Assembly (NCBI GenBank): GCA_005882525.1
Contig: VBGO01000131.1
Location: 1 to 13,214, forward strand
DNA length: 13,214 bases
Direction of reading: 5' to 3'
Source: Chloroflexota bacterium
Lineage (GTDB): Bacteria > Chloroflexota > Dormibacteria > CF-121
Part shown: in pieces, positions 6,350-13,208 of the stretch
Position numbering within the stretch: the first letter of the stretch is position 1
Layout of the letters: each line of letters opens with the position of its first letter
The notes under the pieces: model-generated
Database searches by the model: none
The model's input: the letters and a program-made list of their open reading frames with translations, nothing else
Told to the model about the DNA's origin: nothing
Made by a program: the position numbers and the translations under genes

Positions 6350-7036
6350 ATGAGGGCTCAGCCTGGCCGTAGCGCCGTGATCGCGATCGTTCTGCTCGCC
6401 CTGGTTGCGGCGCTTGGCTACACGGTCATTGCCGGCATCACCGTCTACGGCCAGCTGGACAGCGGCCGCCAGGACCTTTCAGCGGCGCAGGCCAGCATGA
6501 TCGCCGCCGCCCCCTCCGGCGACCCCACGCAACTCCAGGCGGCGGCGGCGCAGCTCCGGCAGGCCGAGCGAGACTTCAGCGCCGCAGGCCGGCGATCGCG
6601 AGAGGACCCCGCGCTCCGCGTGGCGGGTGGTGTCCCTGCCGCCGGACGCCAGCTGACTGCCATCGCGCGCCTGGCGGCCATCGGCGCCGACATGAGCCGG
6701 GCGGCGGAGGCGGCGGCCACGGTGGCCGTCCAGGTGGCCGCGCTGAAGCAAAAGTACGCCGGACGGGCGCTGAAACCGGATGACCTCCAGGTGTTGCTCG
6801 AGGAGGTGCAGGCCATCGCCCGGGACTACAGCGCCTCGACCCGGGCGATCGGCCAGCAGCTGCAGGCTGCCCACACCGAGCGGGCCCAGGTCACGACGAC
6901 CGGCCTGGTTGTCCCGTTACAGGACGCCTATGACGAGGTCGACCGGGCGCTGGCCGAGGCCGACACCGCATTCCGGCGCTACCAGGATGTCCGGCAGGTG
7001 CTGTCGGACTTCCTCGGCATCCGGCTGGCAGCCTGA
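6350..7036 (+). CDS. Single-pass membrane protein resembling the helical stalk of DUF4012 proteins
   Basis: 228 residues. A transmembrane helix at about 8-32 (SAVIAIVLLALVAALGYTVI) is followed by about 195 residues of mostly Ala/Leu/Arg/Gln-rich helix, presumably outside the membrane. The pattern resembles the N-terminal stalk of DUF4012 proteins: a helix after the membrane anchor, LRQAERDFSAAGRRSREDPA (69-88) and LRVAGGVPAAGRQLTAIARL (89-108), comparable with 'DPLWRLAARLPVLGDDLAAVR'. It ends with FLGIRLAA, about where DUF4012 proteins continue into their C-terminal domain. No remnant of that domain is found downstream. The assignment is from memory of the family pattern. The start ATG at 6350 overlaps, as ATGA, the stop of a 4-codon frame starting at 6339; no Shine-Dalgarno is seen. 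The terminator at 6298 separates it from the preceding gene. Confidence 0.72.
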   Translation: MRAQPGRSAVIAIVLLALVAALGYTVIAGITVYGQLDSGRQDLSAAQASMIAAAPSGDPTQLQAAAAQLRQAERDFSAAGRRSREDPALRVAGGVPAAGRQLTAIARLAAIGADMSRAAEAAATVAVQVAALKQKYAGRALKPDDLQVLLEEVQAIARDYSASTRAIGQQLQAAHTERAQVTTTGLVVPLQDAYDEVDRALAEADTAFRRYQDVRQVLSDFLGIRLAA

Positions 7037-7098
7037 CCTGCTTTGCAGCGTGCCAGGGGCGCGACCACTTTGTAACGCTCTTCGTCACAGACGGGCCG

Positions 7099-7104
7099 GA
7101 TAAT
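7099..7104 (+). promoter_or_regulatory. -10 element (GATAAT) of the HD-GYP gene
   Basis: GATAAT matches the -10 consensus at five of six positions and ends 8 nt before the ATG at 7113, indicating a leaderless transcript. TTGTAA at 7070-7075 is 23 nt upstream of it, too far for a normal -35. Confidence 0.5.
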
Positions 7105-7112
7105 TTCGGTCG

Positions 7113-8366
7113 ATGGCCGCCGCCCGCAATGCCGCGCGCAAGGGCCGGCAGCGCTCCCCAGACCCGGCGGAGAGCCTGATCAATCTCAGCAACGAGCGCC
7201 TGACCGGCCTGTTTCGCTGGACCCTGCTGATCTTCGCCGTCATCCTCAATAACCTCAATGCCGCGCCCGGCTATGACGAGGGCCGGGTCAACGGCATCCT
7301 GGCGGCCTGGGGCGTGGTGTGCCTGAGTACCCTGCTGCTGCTGTTCCTGCATCAACGTCCGGGGCGAGCCTTCAGCTACACGACCACCGGCGTCGACATG
7401 CTGGTGGCGACGATGATCACCTATAGCTCGGGCGGCTACACCAGCCCCTTCGCCTCGCTCTTCTTCCTTGTCATCACGGTCTCCGCGCTGCGGTTCGGCG
7501 CGGGCGGCTCGGTGCTGTGCGCCGTGGTCGTCGCGCTGCTTTACCTCACGGCCGGGGCCGTGGCGCCCTTGCAGCAGGGTACCTACCTCTCGACCTTCGC
7601 CTTTGACCGGATCGTGATCCTTCAGCGCATGTTCCTCTTCGTCGTCGTCGCCGTGCTCGGCTCGGTGATGGCGCGGGCGGTCTCAGCCCATCAGGAGCTG
7701 GTCACCCGTCGTGACGTCGAAGCCAAGCTGATGACCGAGGTCAACATGGCGTTAGCCAACGCGATCGAGGCGAAAGACAGCTACACCCGTGGGCATTCGG
7801 AGCGGCTGGCGAAGCTGGCGGGCGCCTGCGCGGAGCGGATGGGCCTCTCCCGGGATGAGGCGGCCGCGGTCCGGCTGGGCGCCATCCTCCACGACGTTGG
7901 CAAGATCGGCATCCCGGACCGGATTCTGCGGCAATCGATGGCGCTCACCGAAGATGAAATGGCCTGGATGCGGCGCCATCCACAGATCGGCGCCGACATC
8001 ATCGGTCCGGTCGAGGGTCTGCACCATGTCGCGCCGCTGATCCGCCATCACCATGAGAAATTCGACGGCACCGGGTACCCCAAGGGCCTCAAGGGCGAGG
8101 AGATCCCGCTCGGCTCCCGGATCATCTCGGTCGCCGACGCCTTCGAGGCGATGGTTGCCGATCGGATCTACCGGCCCTCGCTGGGGCTGGCCAAGGCGCT
8201 CGAAGAGATCAAGACCGGCCGGGGCACCCACTTCGATCCGCGGGTGGTCGATGCCTTCCTGGACCTGATCGAGACCGATACCGTGCACCTGCCGCTGCCC
8301 ACCAAGGACCAGGGCCAGAAGCTGGTGCCGAACCGCCCAGACGAGCCCGTCCAAACGGCAGCTTAG
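7113..8366 (+). CDS. Membrane-bound HD-GYP domain phosphodiesterase
   Basis: 417 residues. Residues 30-190 hold five or so hydrophobic segments (about 32-48, 61-80, 92-104, 111-150, 170-190), a MASE-like membrane sensor region that I cannot assign to a named family. A linker helix (190-225) leads to a complete HD-GYP domain: H228 in RGHSERLAKLAG, HD pair H260-D261 in ILHDVGKIGIPD with K264, RRHPQIGADII (H289), HHHEKFDGTGYPKGL (312-326) with the GYP motif at 321-323, and SVADAFEAMVADRIYR. HD-GYP proteins hydrolyse cyclic di-GMP to pGpG or GMP, acting with a di- or tri-iron centre; all visible metal ligands are retained, so activity is expected. No GGDEF domain or other signalling gene is in the window. 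It is preceded by its own -10 element. Confidence 0.92.
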   Translation: MAAARNAARKGRQRSPDPAESLINLSNERLTGLFRWTLLIFAVILNNLNAAPGYDEGRVNGILAAWGVVCLSTLLLLFLHQRPGRAFSYTTTGVDMLVATMITYSSGGYTSPFASLFFLVITVSALRFGAGGSVLCAVVVALLYLTAGAVAPLQQGTYLSTFAFDRIVILQRMFLFVVVAVLGSVMARAVSAHQELVTRRDVEAKLMTEVNMALANAIEAKDSYTRGHSERLAKLAGACAERMGLSRDEAAAVRLGAILHDVGKIGIPDRILRQSMALTEDEMAWMRRHPQIGADIIGPVEGLHHVAPLIRHHHEKFDGTGYPKGLKGEEIPLGSRIISVADAFEAMVADRIYRPSLGLAKALEEIKTGRGTHFDPRVVDAFLDLIETDTVHLPLPTKDQGQKLVPNRPDEPVQTAA

Positions 8367-8380
8367 CGGCCGTCAGACCG

Positions 8381-8396
8381 TCGCGCTTTCGCGCGA
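8381..8396. other. Short GC-rich hairpin after the HD-GYP gene
   Basis: TCGCGC (8381-8386) and GCGCGA (8391-8396) form a perfect 6-bp stem around TTTC, 15 nt after the HD-GYP stop. No T-run follows, so termination is only a possibility. The rest of 8367-8531 shows no convincing gene. Confidence 0.3.
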
Positions 8397-8525
8397 ATGA
8401 GGGCAGGCGTCGCATGCGGCCTGTATGCGCACACGAGGCCGTCGTGATTTCGGCCGAGCGCGCGATGGGCCGCTGGACGACGCTCTTGCCCGGTTACGTT
8501 TCTGAGCCAACTGCGATTAGAACGC

Positions 8526-8531
8526 TATTGT
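8526..8531 (+). promoter_or_regulatory. Putative -10 element (TATTGT) of the MBL-fold gene
   Basis: TATTGT directly precedes the GTG at 8532 and lies 9 nt before a second in-frame GTG at 8541. The spacing to 8541 matches the leaderless arrangement of citrate synthase, which hints that 8541 is the real start. Confidence 0.3.
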
Positions 8532-9509
8532 GTGCAGACCGTGGAAGTCGCACCAGGCATCTTCCGGCTCGAGCTCCCCATGCCGTTCGAGCTAAAGCAC
8601 GTCAACGTGTACGTATTGCGCGACGGCGAGTACTTCACGCTGATCGACACCGGGCTGCAAACGGACGAATCACGACAGGCGCTCAACCAGAAGCTGGCGG
8701 CATTGACGGTCCCCGTCGAGCGGATCAACCGGATTCTCATCACCCACATCCATCCCGACCATTTCGGCCTGGCCGGGGAGCTGCGCGAACGCACCGGGGC
8801 GGAGCTCGTCATCCATCGGTTGGAGGTCGCGTTGATGGAACCGCGCTACGCCCGCGCCGAAGACCTGGTGCATGACGTGGCGGCCTGGTTGAGCAAGAAT
8901 GGCGTGCCGCCGGCCGAGGCTGAATTCTTGAAGAGCGCATCGATGGCGGCCCGGGAATTCGTGTCGGTGGTCGAGCCGGACACCCTGCTCGAAGGCGCCG
9001 AGCGGCTGCCGATCGACGGCACCGATATCGAGGTCGTCTGGACACCCGGGCATTCCCCGGGACACTGCTGTTTCCACTGGCCGGCCCGCGGTGTCCTCTT
9101 TTCCGGCGACCACCTGCTGCCGAAGATCAGCCCGAATATCGGCCTGCATCCACAGTCCGGAGCCGATCCGCTCGACGACTACGTCTTTTCGCTCCAGCGC
9201 ATCCGCCGGCTCGAGGTTGAGACGGTGCTGCCGGCTCACGGCGATCCCTTTTACGATCACCGTGGCCGGATCGGGGAAATCATCGAGCACCATGAGGCGC
9301 GCAAGGCGGCCCTGGTCCGCCTCGCGGGTGCTGGCGCGAAGTCAGGCTGGCAGCTGGCGGCAGAGCTGTTCCAGGGCATCATGCAGCGGAACGTCTTTCA
9401 GCAGCGTCTGGCCCTGCAGGAGACGCTCGCCCACTGCCAATCGCTCGCCGTGGACGGCCGGCTCCAGAAACTCGTCAGCCGCGAGCTCGTCACCTGGAGC
9501 GCCGCCTAA
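8532..9509 (+). CDS. Metallo-beta-lactamase-fold hydrolase (glyoxalase II / LACTB2-like)
   Basis: 325 residues from GTG 8532 (or 322 from GTG 8541). Residues 5-245 form an MBL domain: VYVLRDGEYFTLIDTGL (26-42), metal motif THIHPDH (71-77, ligands H72, H74, D76, H77), TPGHSPGH (171-178) with H174, SGDHLLP (191-197) with D193 as bridging ligand, and LPAHGDP (233-239) with H236. This complete set predicts a dinuclear zinc or iron site. Residues about 246-322 (EHHEAR, then three or four helices ending VSRELVTW) look like the winged-helix tail of LACTB2-type MBL proteins. Substrate unknown; a thioester, lactone or nucleic-acid substrate is possible. It is convergent with the alpha/beta hydrolase gene, sharing 4 nt (9506-9509). 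Confidence 0.88.
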   Translation: MQTVEVAPGIFRLELPMPFELKHVNVYVLRDGEYFTLIDTGLQTDESRQALNQKLAALTVPVERINRILITHIHPDHFGLAGELRERTGAELVIHRLEVALMEPRYARAEDLVHDVAAWLSKNGVPPAEAEFLKSASMAAREFVSVVEPDTLLEGAERLPIDGTDIEVVWTPGHSPGHCCFHWPARGVLFSGDHLLPKISPNIGLHPQSGADPLDDYVFSLQRIRRLEVETVLPAHGDPFYDHRGRIGEIIEHHEARKAALVRLAGAGAKSGWQLAAELFQGIMQRNVFQQRLALQETLAHCQSLAVDGRLQKLVSRELVTWSAA

Positions 9510-10288
9510 GCTCGCTCGCGCTCAACCTCCGCGACGAAGTTCTGCACCAGTCGCACCACCGTCGGGAACTGCTCGGAATGGAACTGGTGGCCGGCGGGAT
9601 CGAGGACGCGGAGCCGGGCATTCGGCAAGGCTCGTTGCAGCTCTTCGCCGCGGGCCAGCGGCACCATCCGGTCCTGCCGGCCGTGAAGGATCAACACCGG
9701 TTGGCGGATCCGGCTCAGCCGATCGCAGAGGTTATGATGCTTGACTGCCTGATCCTGCCGGACGATCGCGTGGAGGGGCATCTTGCCGAAGTGGGTGGCG
9801 TCGGCGGCGACCCAGTCGGGATGGTCGGCGATGAAGCGGGCGTCGTAGAGATTCGCGTGGCGGCGCAGCGCGCCTTCGACAACGGAGGTATCAGCGGCGC
9901 CGCCCGCCGGCTGGCGCTCGCCGCCGCAGTGAGTGGCTCCCAGGATCAGGCTGCGGACGGCCTCGGGGTGATCGAGCGCGAGCTGTTGCAGGATCATGCC
10001 CCCGAGCGAGATACCGAACCAGTGCGCCGACGTTTCGCCGGCCGCCGTCAACACCGCGAGGGCATCGTCGGCCATGAGTCCCGTGGTGTACGGCGCGTCT
10101 GGCTTATCCGACGCGCCGGCGCCGCGGTTGTCGAGCGCGATGATCTTTACTCGTGGGCTGAGGGCCGGGATATAGCGCCACCAGGCGCCCTCGATATTTG
10201 ACGTCTTGCCGCCGACCAGCACCAGTGGCGGCCCACTTCCCTCCACGATGTAGTGGAGGCGCGTCCCGTCGGCGGCGGTGGCGATCAT
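9506..10288 (-). CDS. Alpha/beta hydrolase
   Basis: 260 residues from ATG 10288. Canonical alpha/beta-hydrolase fold: GSGPPLVLVGGK (17-28) for the oxyanion region, where the usual HG is GG; IIALDNRGAGASDKP (49-63); nucleophile elbow GISLGG (92-97) with S94; HGRQDRMVP (202-210) with D206; and PAGHQFHSE (231-239) with H234. The triad Ser-Asp-His is complete. The sequence DNRGAGASDKP resembles 3-oxoadipate enol-lactonase and related hydrolases, but no aromatic-degradation genes are nearby and the substrate is unknown. Its stop overlaps the stop of the MBL-fold gene by 4 nt. GCTAAT on the minus strand ends 6 nt before the ATG, fitting a leaderless start. Confidence 0.92.
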   Translation of the reverse strand: MIATAADGTRLHYIVEGSGPPLVLVGGKTSNIEGAWWRYIPALSPRVKIIALDNRGAGASDKPDAPYTTGLMADDALAVLTAAGETSAHWFGISLGGMILQQLALDHPEAVRSLILGATHCGGERQPAGGAADTSVVEGALRRHANLYDARFIADHPDWVAADATHFGKMPLHAIVRQDQAVKHHNLCDRLSRIRQPVLILHGRQDRMVPLARGEELQRALPNARLRVLDPAGHQFHSEQFPTVVRLVQNFVAEVERERA

Positions 10289-10294
10289 GGCCGC

Positions 10295-10302
10295 ATTAGC
10301 AT
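10295..10302. promoter_or_regulatory. Overlapping divergent -10 elements
   Basis: The 8 bp ATTAGCAT carry GCTAAT on the minus strand (6 nt before ATG 10288) and TAGCAT on the plus strand (10 nt before ATG 10313). The alpha/beta hydrolase gene and the small plus-strand gene could therefore share this site, and only one may be transcribed at a time. The plus-strand element is weak. Confidence 0.3.
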
Positions 10303-10627
10303 GAGGGTCGACATGGGAGGAGCGTCGTCACCCGGCAACAGCGCCGTTCCGGAGCCAGCCTGGCGCGCCCTTCGCAGCCTCGATCCGCAGGTGGAGGAAC
10401 AGATTGTCACGCTGGCGACCTGCCTGGCGTTGGCCGAGCAGCGCTTCCAGTTGTTGTTCGAAGACGTGTTGCCCCGCTTTGCCCAGACCCCGGATGATCT
10501 GACAGGCAAAGCCGACGTGCTTGCCGACGCGCACCATGCCCTGACCTTGCTCCAGGAGAGCCTGCATGCAACGTCGCGGCGGATGCTCGATGTGCTCGAC
10601 CGGGTCAGCCGCGAACTCGGCGAGTAG
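10301..10627 (+). CDS. Small helical protein of unknown function
   Basis: 108 residues from ATG 10301, or 104 from ATG 10313. An open frame continues to 10253 but would overlap the divergent hydrolase gene. No Shine-Dalgarno is seen; TAGCAT 10 nt before 10313 gives a slight preference for the later ATG. The first 25 residues are Gly/Ser/Pro-rich and probably disordered. The rest (LDPQVEEQIVTLATCLALAE, LLFEDVLPRFAQ, DVLADAHHALTLLQESLHAT, RRMLDVLDRVSREL) is predicted to form three or four amphipathic helices, with no transmembrane segment or signal. I do not recognise the family. It is tail-to-tail with the next gene, with 2 nt between stops. Confidence 0.6.
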   Translation: MRVDMGGASSPGNSAVPEPAWRALRSLDPQVEEQIVTLATCLALAEQRFQLLFEDVLPRFAQTPDDLTGKADVLADAHHALTLLQESLHATSRRMLDVLDRVSRELGE

Positions 10628-10629
10628 CG

Positions 10630-10974
10630 CTACAGGCCTTGCCGGTCGAGGCGTTCCCACGGAGGATGCTCGCTACCAAGCTCCCGCTTGATATCGGTCG
10701 CCCGGTCCACATTCTCCCGGCTGTGCTCGTCGGACCGTGGCGGTTGGACCTGCCAGGGGGCCGGGTCGTAGTGCGAGTGATGGACGGGCGGGCGAAATCC
10801 CCAGGCACGGCGCGGCAGCACGCCTGAGGCCTGGCGCAGCCGGAGTGGTTCGGCCGACGGGGCGTCATACGCGAGCTCGCCCGTGCCGGGGCGTAGGGCC
10901 ATGATCAACCCGGCGGCGACAATGACCACCACCCAGCCGCCCATGATGACGACCGACCACGTGAGCAGGCTCAT
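10630..10974 (-). CDS. Small single-pass membrane protein coupled to the TauE/SafE permease
   Basis: 114 residues. A transmembrane helix at about 4-27 (LTWSVVIMGGWVVVIVAAGL) is followed by a polar tail rich in Pro, Arg and His (HHSHYDPAPW, EHPPWERLDRQGL). The start ATG overlaps the stop of the permease gene as ATGA, a typical sign of translational coupling, so the two are one operon. I do not recognise a family. An accessory role to the transporter is possible only by association. Confidence 0.65.
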   Translation of the reverse strand: MSLLTWSVVIMGGWVVVIVAAGLIMALRPGTGELAYDAPSAEPLRLRQASGVLPRRAWGFRPPVHHSHYDPAPWQVQPPRSDEHSRENVDRATDIKRELGSEHPPWERLDRQGL

Positions 10975-11714
10975 CGACTCGCCATTGTAGGCTGCGTGAG
11001 TTTCGTCCGCGGAGTCTGCAGCATCCGCGCGCCCGTGACGGCGAGGTAGCAGCCGAAGAGCAACCGCAGCAATTCGTCCGGGCTGGCGAGCGCGAGGGAG
11101 GCGCCCGCAACCGCGCCGACCACGCCGCCGGCGGACAGCCAGGCCGCCGTCTCCAGCCGGATGTTCCCCATCCGAAAATGGGTGCTTGACCCGGCGATCG
11201 CGGTCGGAATGATCACCAGGAGGGAGGTCCCCTGGGCCAGGTGCTGGCTCAGTCCCAGCAGCAGCGTCATCGCCGGCACCATGATGGCGCCGCCACCGAT
11301 GCCGAGCAGGCCGCTTAACACGCCGGCGACGGCGCCCACCACAAGCGCCATGAGCCAGAGCGACAGTCCGGTGGGACGCAGGCCGGCTCCGAGGTGCCAG
11401 CTGCCGCCGACCGCATGGAGGACGGCGTCGGCGATCATCAGCACGCCGACTGCCACCGCCATGATGCCAAACGCCCGGCGCAGGCCGATATCAGAAAAAC
11501 GCCGCGACAGGCGGGCGCCCGGCACCGCGCCACCGACCGCGCCAATGGCGAGCGCGATGCCGACCTCGAGGTCGACCTGGTGCCCCCCACCGAGGACCGT
11601 GGCGCCGACGATGGCCACCGGCACGATGACCGCCAGCGAGGTGCCGTTGGCTTCACGCTGGGGCGTCCGGAGCAGGTAGACCATCGCCGGCACCATGACG
11701 AACCCCCCGCCCAC
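10971..11714 (-). CDS. TauE/SafE family anion permease (5' end uncertain)
   Basis: 247 residues from GTG 11714. Multi-pass protein with the duplicated TauE/SafE motif: GGGFVMVPAMVYLL at the start and LLGIGGGAIMVPAMTLLLGL in the second half (about 146-165), plus GTSLAV (24-29) and GTSLLVIIPTAIAGS (172-186) after each. The family exports sulfite, sulfoacetate or other sulfur or organic anions; substrate unknown here. The start is odd: the same frame continues upstream into codons for LLAIGALTGLAGGLLG, the expected first helix, yet has no ATG, GTG or TTG before the stop at 11823-11825. Translation may start at CTG 11783, or the gene may have lost a base near ATG 11794, which sits 6 nt after a TAAACT but opens a 4-codon frame. 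The gene is followed by a coupled membrane protein and is divergent from fbaB. Confidence 0.82.
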   Translation of the reverse strand: MGGGFVMVPAMVYLLRTPQREANGTSLAVIVPVAIVGATVLGGGHQVDLEVGIALAIGAVGGAVPGARLSRRFSDIGLRRAFGIMAVAVGVLMIADAVLHAVGGSWHLGAGLRPTGLSLWLMALVVGAVAGVLSGLLGIGGGAIMVPAMTLLLGLSQHLAQGTSLLVIIPTAIAGSSTHFRMGNIRLETAAWLSAGGVVGAVAGASLALASPDELLRLLFGCYLAVTGARMLQTPRTKLTQPTMASR

Positions 11715-11799
11715 CCCCAGCAGCCCGCCGGCGAGTCCGGTGAGCGCGCCGATCGCCAGCAGGCCGGCGGCCCGTCTGATCAGCGTGCCACCATGGACC

Positions 11800-11830
11800 C
11801 AGTTTAGGGGCGCGCTGAGCGCCTAAACTG
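11800..11830. promoter_or_regulatory. Perfect inverted repeat between divergent permease and aldolase genes
   Basis: CAGTTTAGG (11800-11808) and CCTAAACTG (11822-11830) are perfect 9-bp inverted arms, 22 bp centre to centre, two helical turns apart. Each arm contains TAAACT reading outward, usable as a -10: toward fbaB (11824-11829) and toward the permease (11806-11801 on the minus strand). The site may be a pair of divergent promoters, an operator, or both. Confidence 0.55.
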
Positions 11831-11846
11831 AAGGACAGAGTCCACC

Positions 11847-11853
11847 AAGGAGG
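11847..11853 (+). promoter_or_regulatory. Shine-Dalgarno AAGGAGG of fbaB
   Basis: AAGGAGG ends 5 nt before ATG 11859. The same strong site and spacing are seen only at the GlsB-like gene, suggesting high translation of the aldolase. Confidence 0.8.
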
Positions 11854-11858
11854 CGCAG

Positions 11859-12935
11859 ATGGCTACTGCCACGGCGACGTCGCTCAGCAAGCTCGAATCG
11901 ATCCTCGGCGACGATGCAAAAAGTTTGCTCGAGCACGAGTGTAAAACGATCCCAAAGTCGCAGCTGCACCTGCCCGGCCCTGGCTTCGTCACCCGCATCT
12001 TCGCGACGAGCGATCGCCCGACCCGGGTGCTGCGCAGCCTCGAGTCGCTCTTCGATCATGGTCGCCTGGCGGGGACGGGATATCTGTCGATCCTGCCCGT
12101 CGACCAGGGAATCGAGCACTCCGCCGGTGCGTCGTTTGCGACCAACCCCGCGTACTTCGACGGCGAGAAGATCGTCGAGCTGGCGATCGAGGGCGGCTGC
12201 AACGCCGTGGCCTCGACCTTCGGCGTCCTCGGCTCGGTGGCCCGCAAGTATGCGCACCAGATTCCCTTCATTTGCAAGATCAACCACAACGAGCTGCTGA
12301 CCTACCCGAACAAATACGACCAGATCCGTTTCGGCACCGTGCGCGAGGCCTGGGAGCTCGGCGCCGTCGCGCTGGGCGCGACGATCTACTTTGGCTCGCC
12401 GGAGTCCGACCGCCAGATCCAGGAGATCTCCGCCGCCTTCCACGACGCGCACGGGCTTGGAATGGCCACGGTGCTCTGGTGCTACGTCCGGAATCCGGCC
12501 TTCACGAAAGACGGCGTCAACTACGAAGTCGCGGCCGATCTCACCGGGCAGGCCAACCATCTCGGGGTCACGATCGAGGCGGACATCATCAAGCAGAAAC
12601 TTCCCGAGACGAATCGAGGCTTCGACGTCTTCAAGTTCGGCAAGACGTCGAAGGCTGTCTACGAGAAGCTGACGACGGATCACCCGATCGACCTGACCCG
12701 CTACCAGGTGGCGAACTGCTTCATGGGGCGCAGCGGGCTGATCAACTCCGGCGGGGCGTCATCCGGCGAGAGCGATCTCAAGGAAGCCGTCAAGACGGCC
12801 GTGATCAACAAGCGGGCCGGCGGCACCGGGCTGATCACCGGGCGCAAGGCCTTCATGCGACCGATGAGCGAGGGTATTCAGTTGCTGAACGCCGTCCAGG
12901 ATGTCTACCTGATGGACGAGGTGACGGTCGCCTGA
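11859..12935 (+). CDS. fbaB: Class I fructose-bisphosphate aldolase, FbaB/DhnA type
   Basis: 358 residues, near the 350 of E. coli FbaB. Cleaves fructose 1,6-bisphosphate to dihydroxyacetone phosphate and glyceraldehyde 3-phosphate through a lysine Schiff base, and also runs in reverse for gluconeogenesis. Conserved blocks: GYLSILPVDQGIEHSAGASF (74-93), EGGCNAVASTFGVLGSVARK (111-130), KINHNELLTYP (140-150), GATIYFGSPESDRQI (173-187), GVNYEVAADLTGQANHL (219-235), ADIIKQK (241-247), RYQVANCFMGRSGLINSGG (281-299), AVINKRAGGTGLITGRKAF (314-332), NAVQDVYL (344-351). By family comparison K245 is the probable Schiff-base lysine. The N-terminal 35 residues are less conserved. It has its own promoter region and strong ribosome site, and is divergent from the permease. 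Confidence 0.94.
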   Translation: MATATATSLSKLESILGDDAKSLLEHECKTIPKSQLHLPGPGFVTRIFATSDRPTRVLRSLESLFDHGRLAGTGYLSILPVDQGIEHSAGASFATNPAYFDGEKIVELAIEGGCNAVASTFGVLGSVARKYAHQIPFICKINHNELLTYPNKYDQIRFGTVREAWELGAVALGATIYFGSPESDRQIQEISAAFHDAHGLGMATVLWCYVRNPAFTKDGVNYEVAADLTGQANHLGVTIEADIIKQKLPETNRGFDVFKFGKTSKAVYEKLTTDHPIDLTRYQVANCFMGRSGLINSGGASSGESDLKEAVKTAVINKRAGGTGLITGRKAFMRPMSEGIQLLNAVQDVYLMDEVTVA

Positions 12936-12954
12936 CCCGCCCTTGAGGCGAGGG

Positions 12955-12960
12955 TACAAT
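12955..12960 (+). promoter_or_regulatory. -10 element (TACAAT) of the 63-residue protein gene
   Basis: TACAAT matches the -10 consensus at five of six positions and ends 6 nt before the ATG at 12967, indicating a leaderless transcript starting at that ATG. This is the main reason to prefer it over the in-frame ATG at 12943. Confidence 0.5.
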
Positions 12961-12966
12961 CCGCCC

Positions 12967-13158
12967 ATGGCAGCCCCCCGTCTTCGTGCGACCGAATCGG
13001 GACAGGTCTACAACATCGACCTTCCCGATTTGAAAGTCACCCGCGACGACGTCGATGGGATCTACGTGCTGCATGGCCGCGGCCATTTCCAGACGTTCGA
13101 GACGCGCGAGGCAGCCTTCGAACGCAAGAAGGAGCTCGACTACAGCACGTTCCGGTAG
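12967..13158 (+). CDS. 63-residue protein of unknown function
   Basis: 63 residues from ATG 12967; the frame opens earlier at 12943 (8 more residues), but the -10 element lies inside that stretch. The sequence reads MAAPRLRATESGQVYNIDLP at the start, then KVTRDDVDGIYVLHGRGHFQ and a basic/acidic helix FETREAAFERKKEL. It looks like a small, soluble, mixed beta-alpha domain with no signal or membrane segment. I do not recognise a family. It follows fbaB by 31 nt and could be its own unit or a readthrough product. Confidence 0.6.
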   Translation: MAAPRLRATESGQVYNIDLPDLKVTRDDVDGIYVLHGRGHFQTFETREAAFERKKELDYSTFR

Positions 13159-13179
13159 CCAGGCTCCTCCATCTGGGCC

Positions 13180-13208
13180 TTGAACAAGCGCCCACGGCCG
13201 CGCATAGT
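13180..13208 (+). promoter_or_regulatory. Putative sigma70-type promoter reading out of the window
   Basis: TTGAAC (13180-13185) as -35 and CATAGT (13203-13208) as -10 are 17 bp apart. The predicted transcript would start at about the right edge, for a gene beyond the window. Confidence 0.35.

Noticed and set aside
7752..8354. Long minus-strand open frame within the HD-GYP gene
   Set aside because: GC-rich shadow frame opposite the perfectly conserved HD-GYP domain; no recognisable domain of its own.
8414..8531. Possible small gene in the 165-bp gap before the MBL-fold gene
   Set aside because: The frame starting at 8414 runs on into the MBL-fold gene in a different frame and its translation shows no domain or ribosome site.
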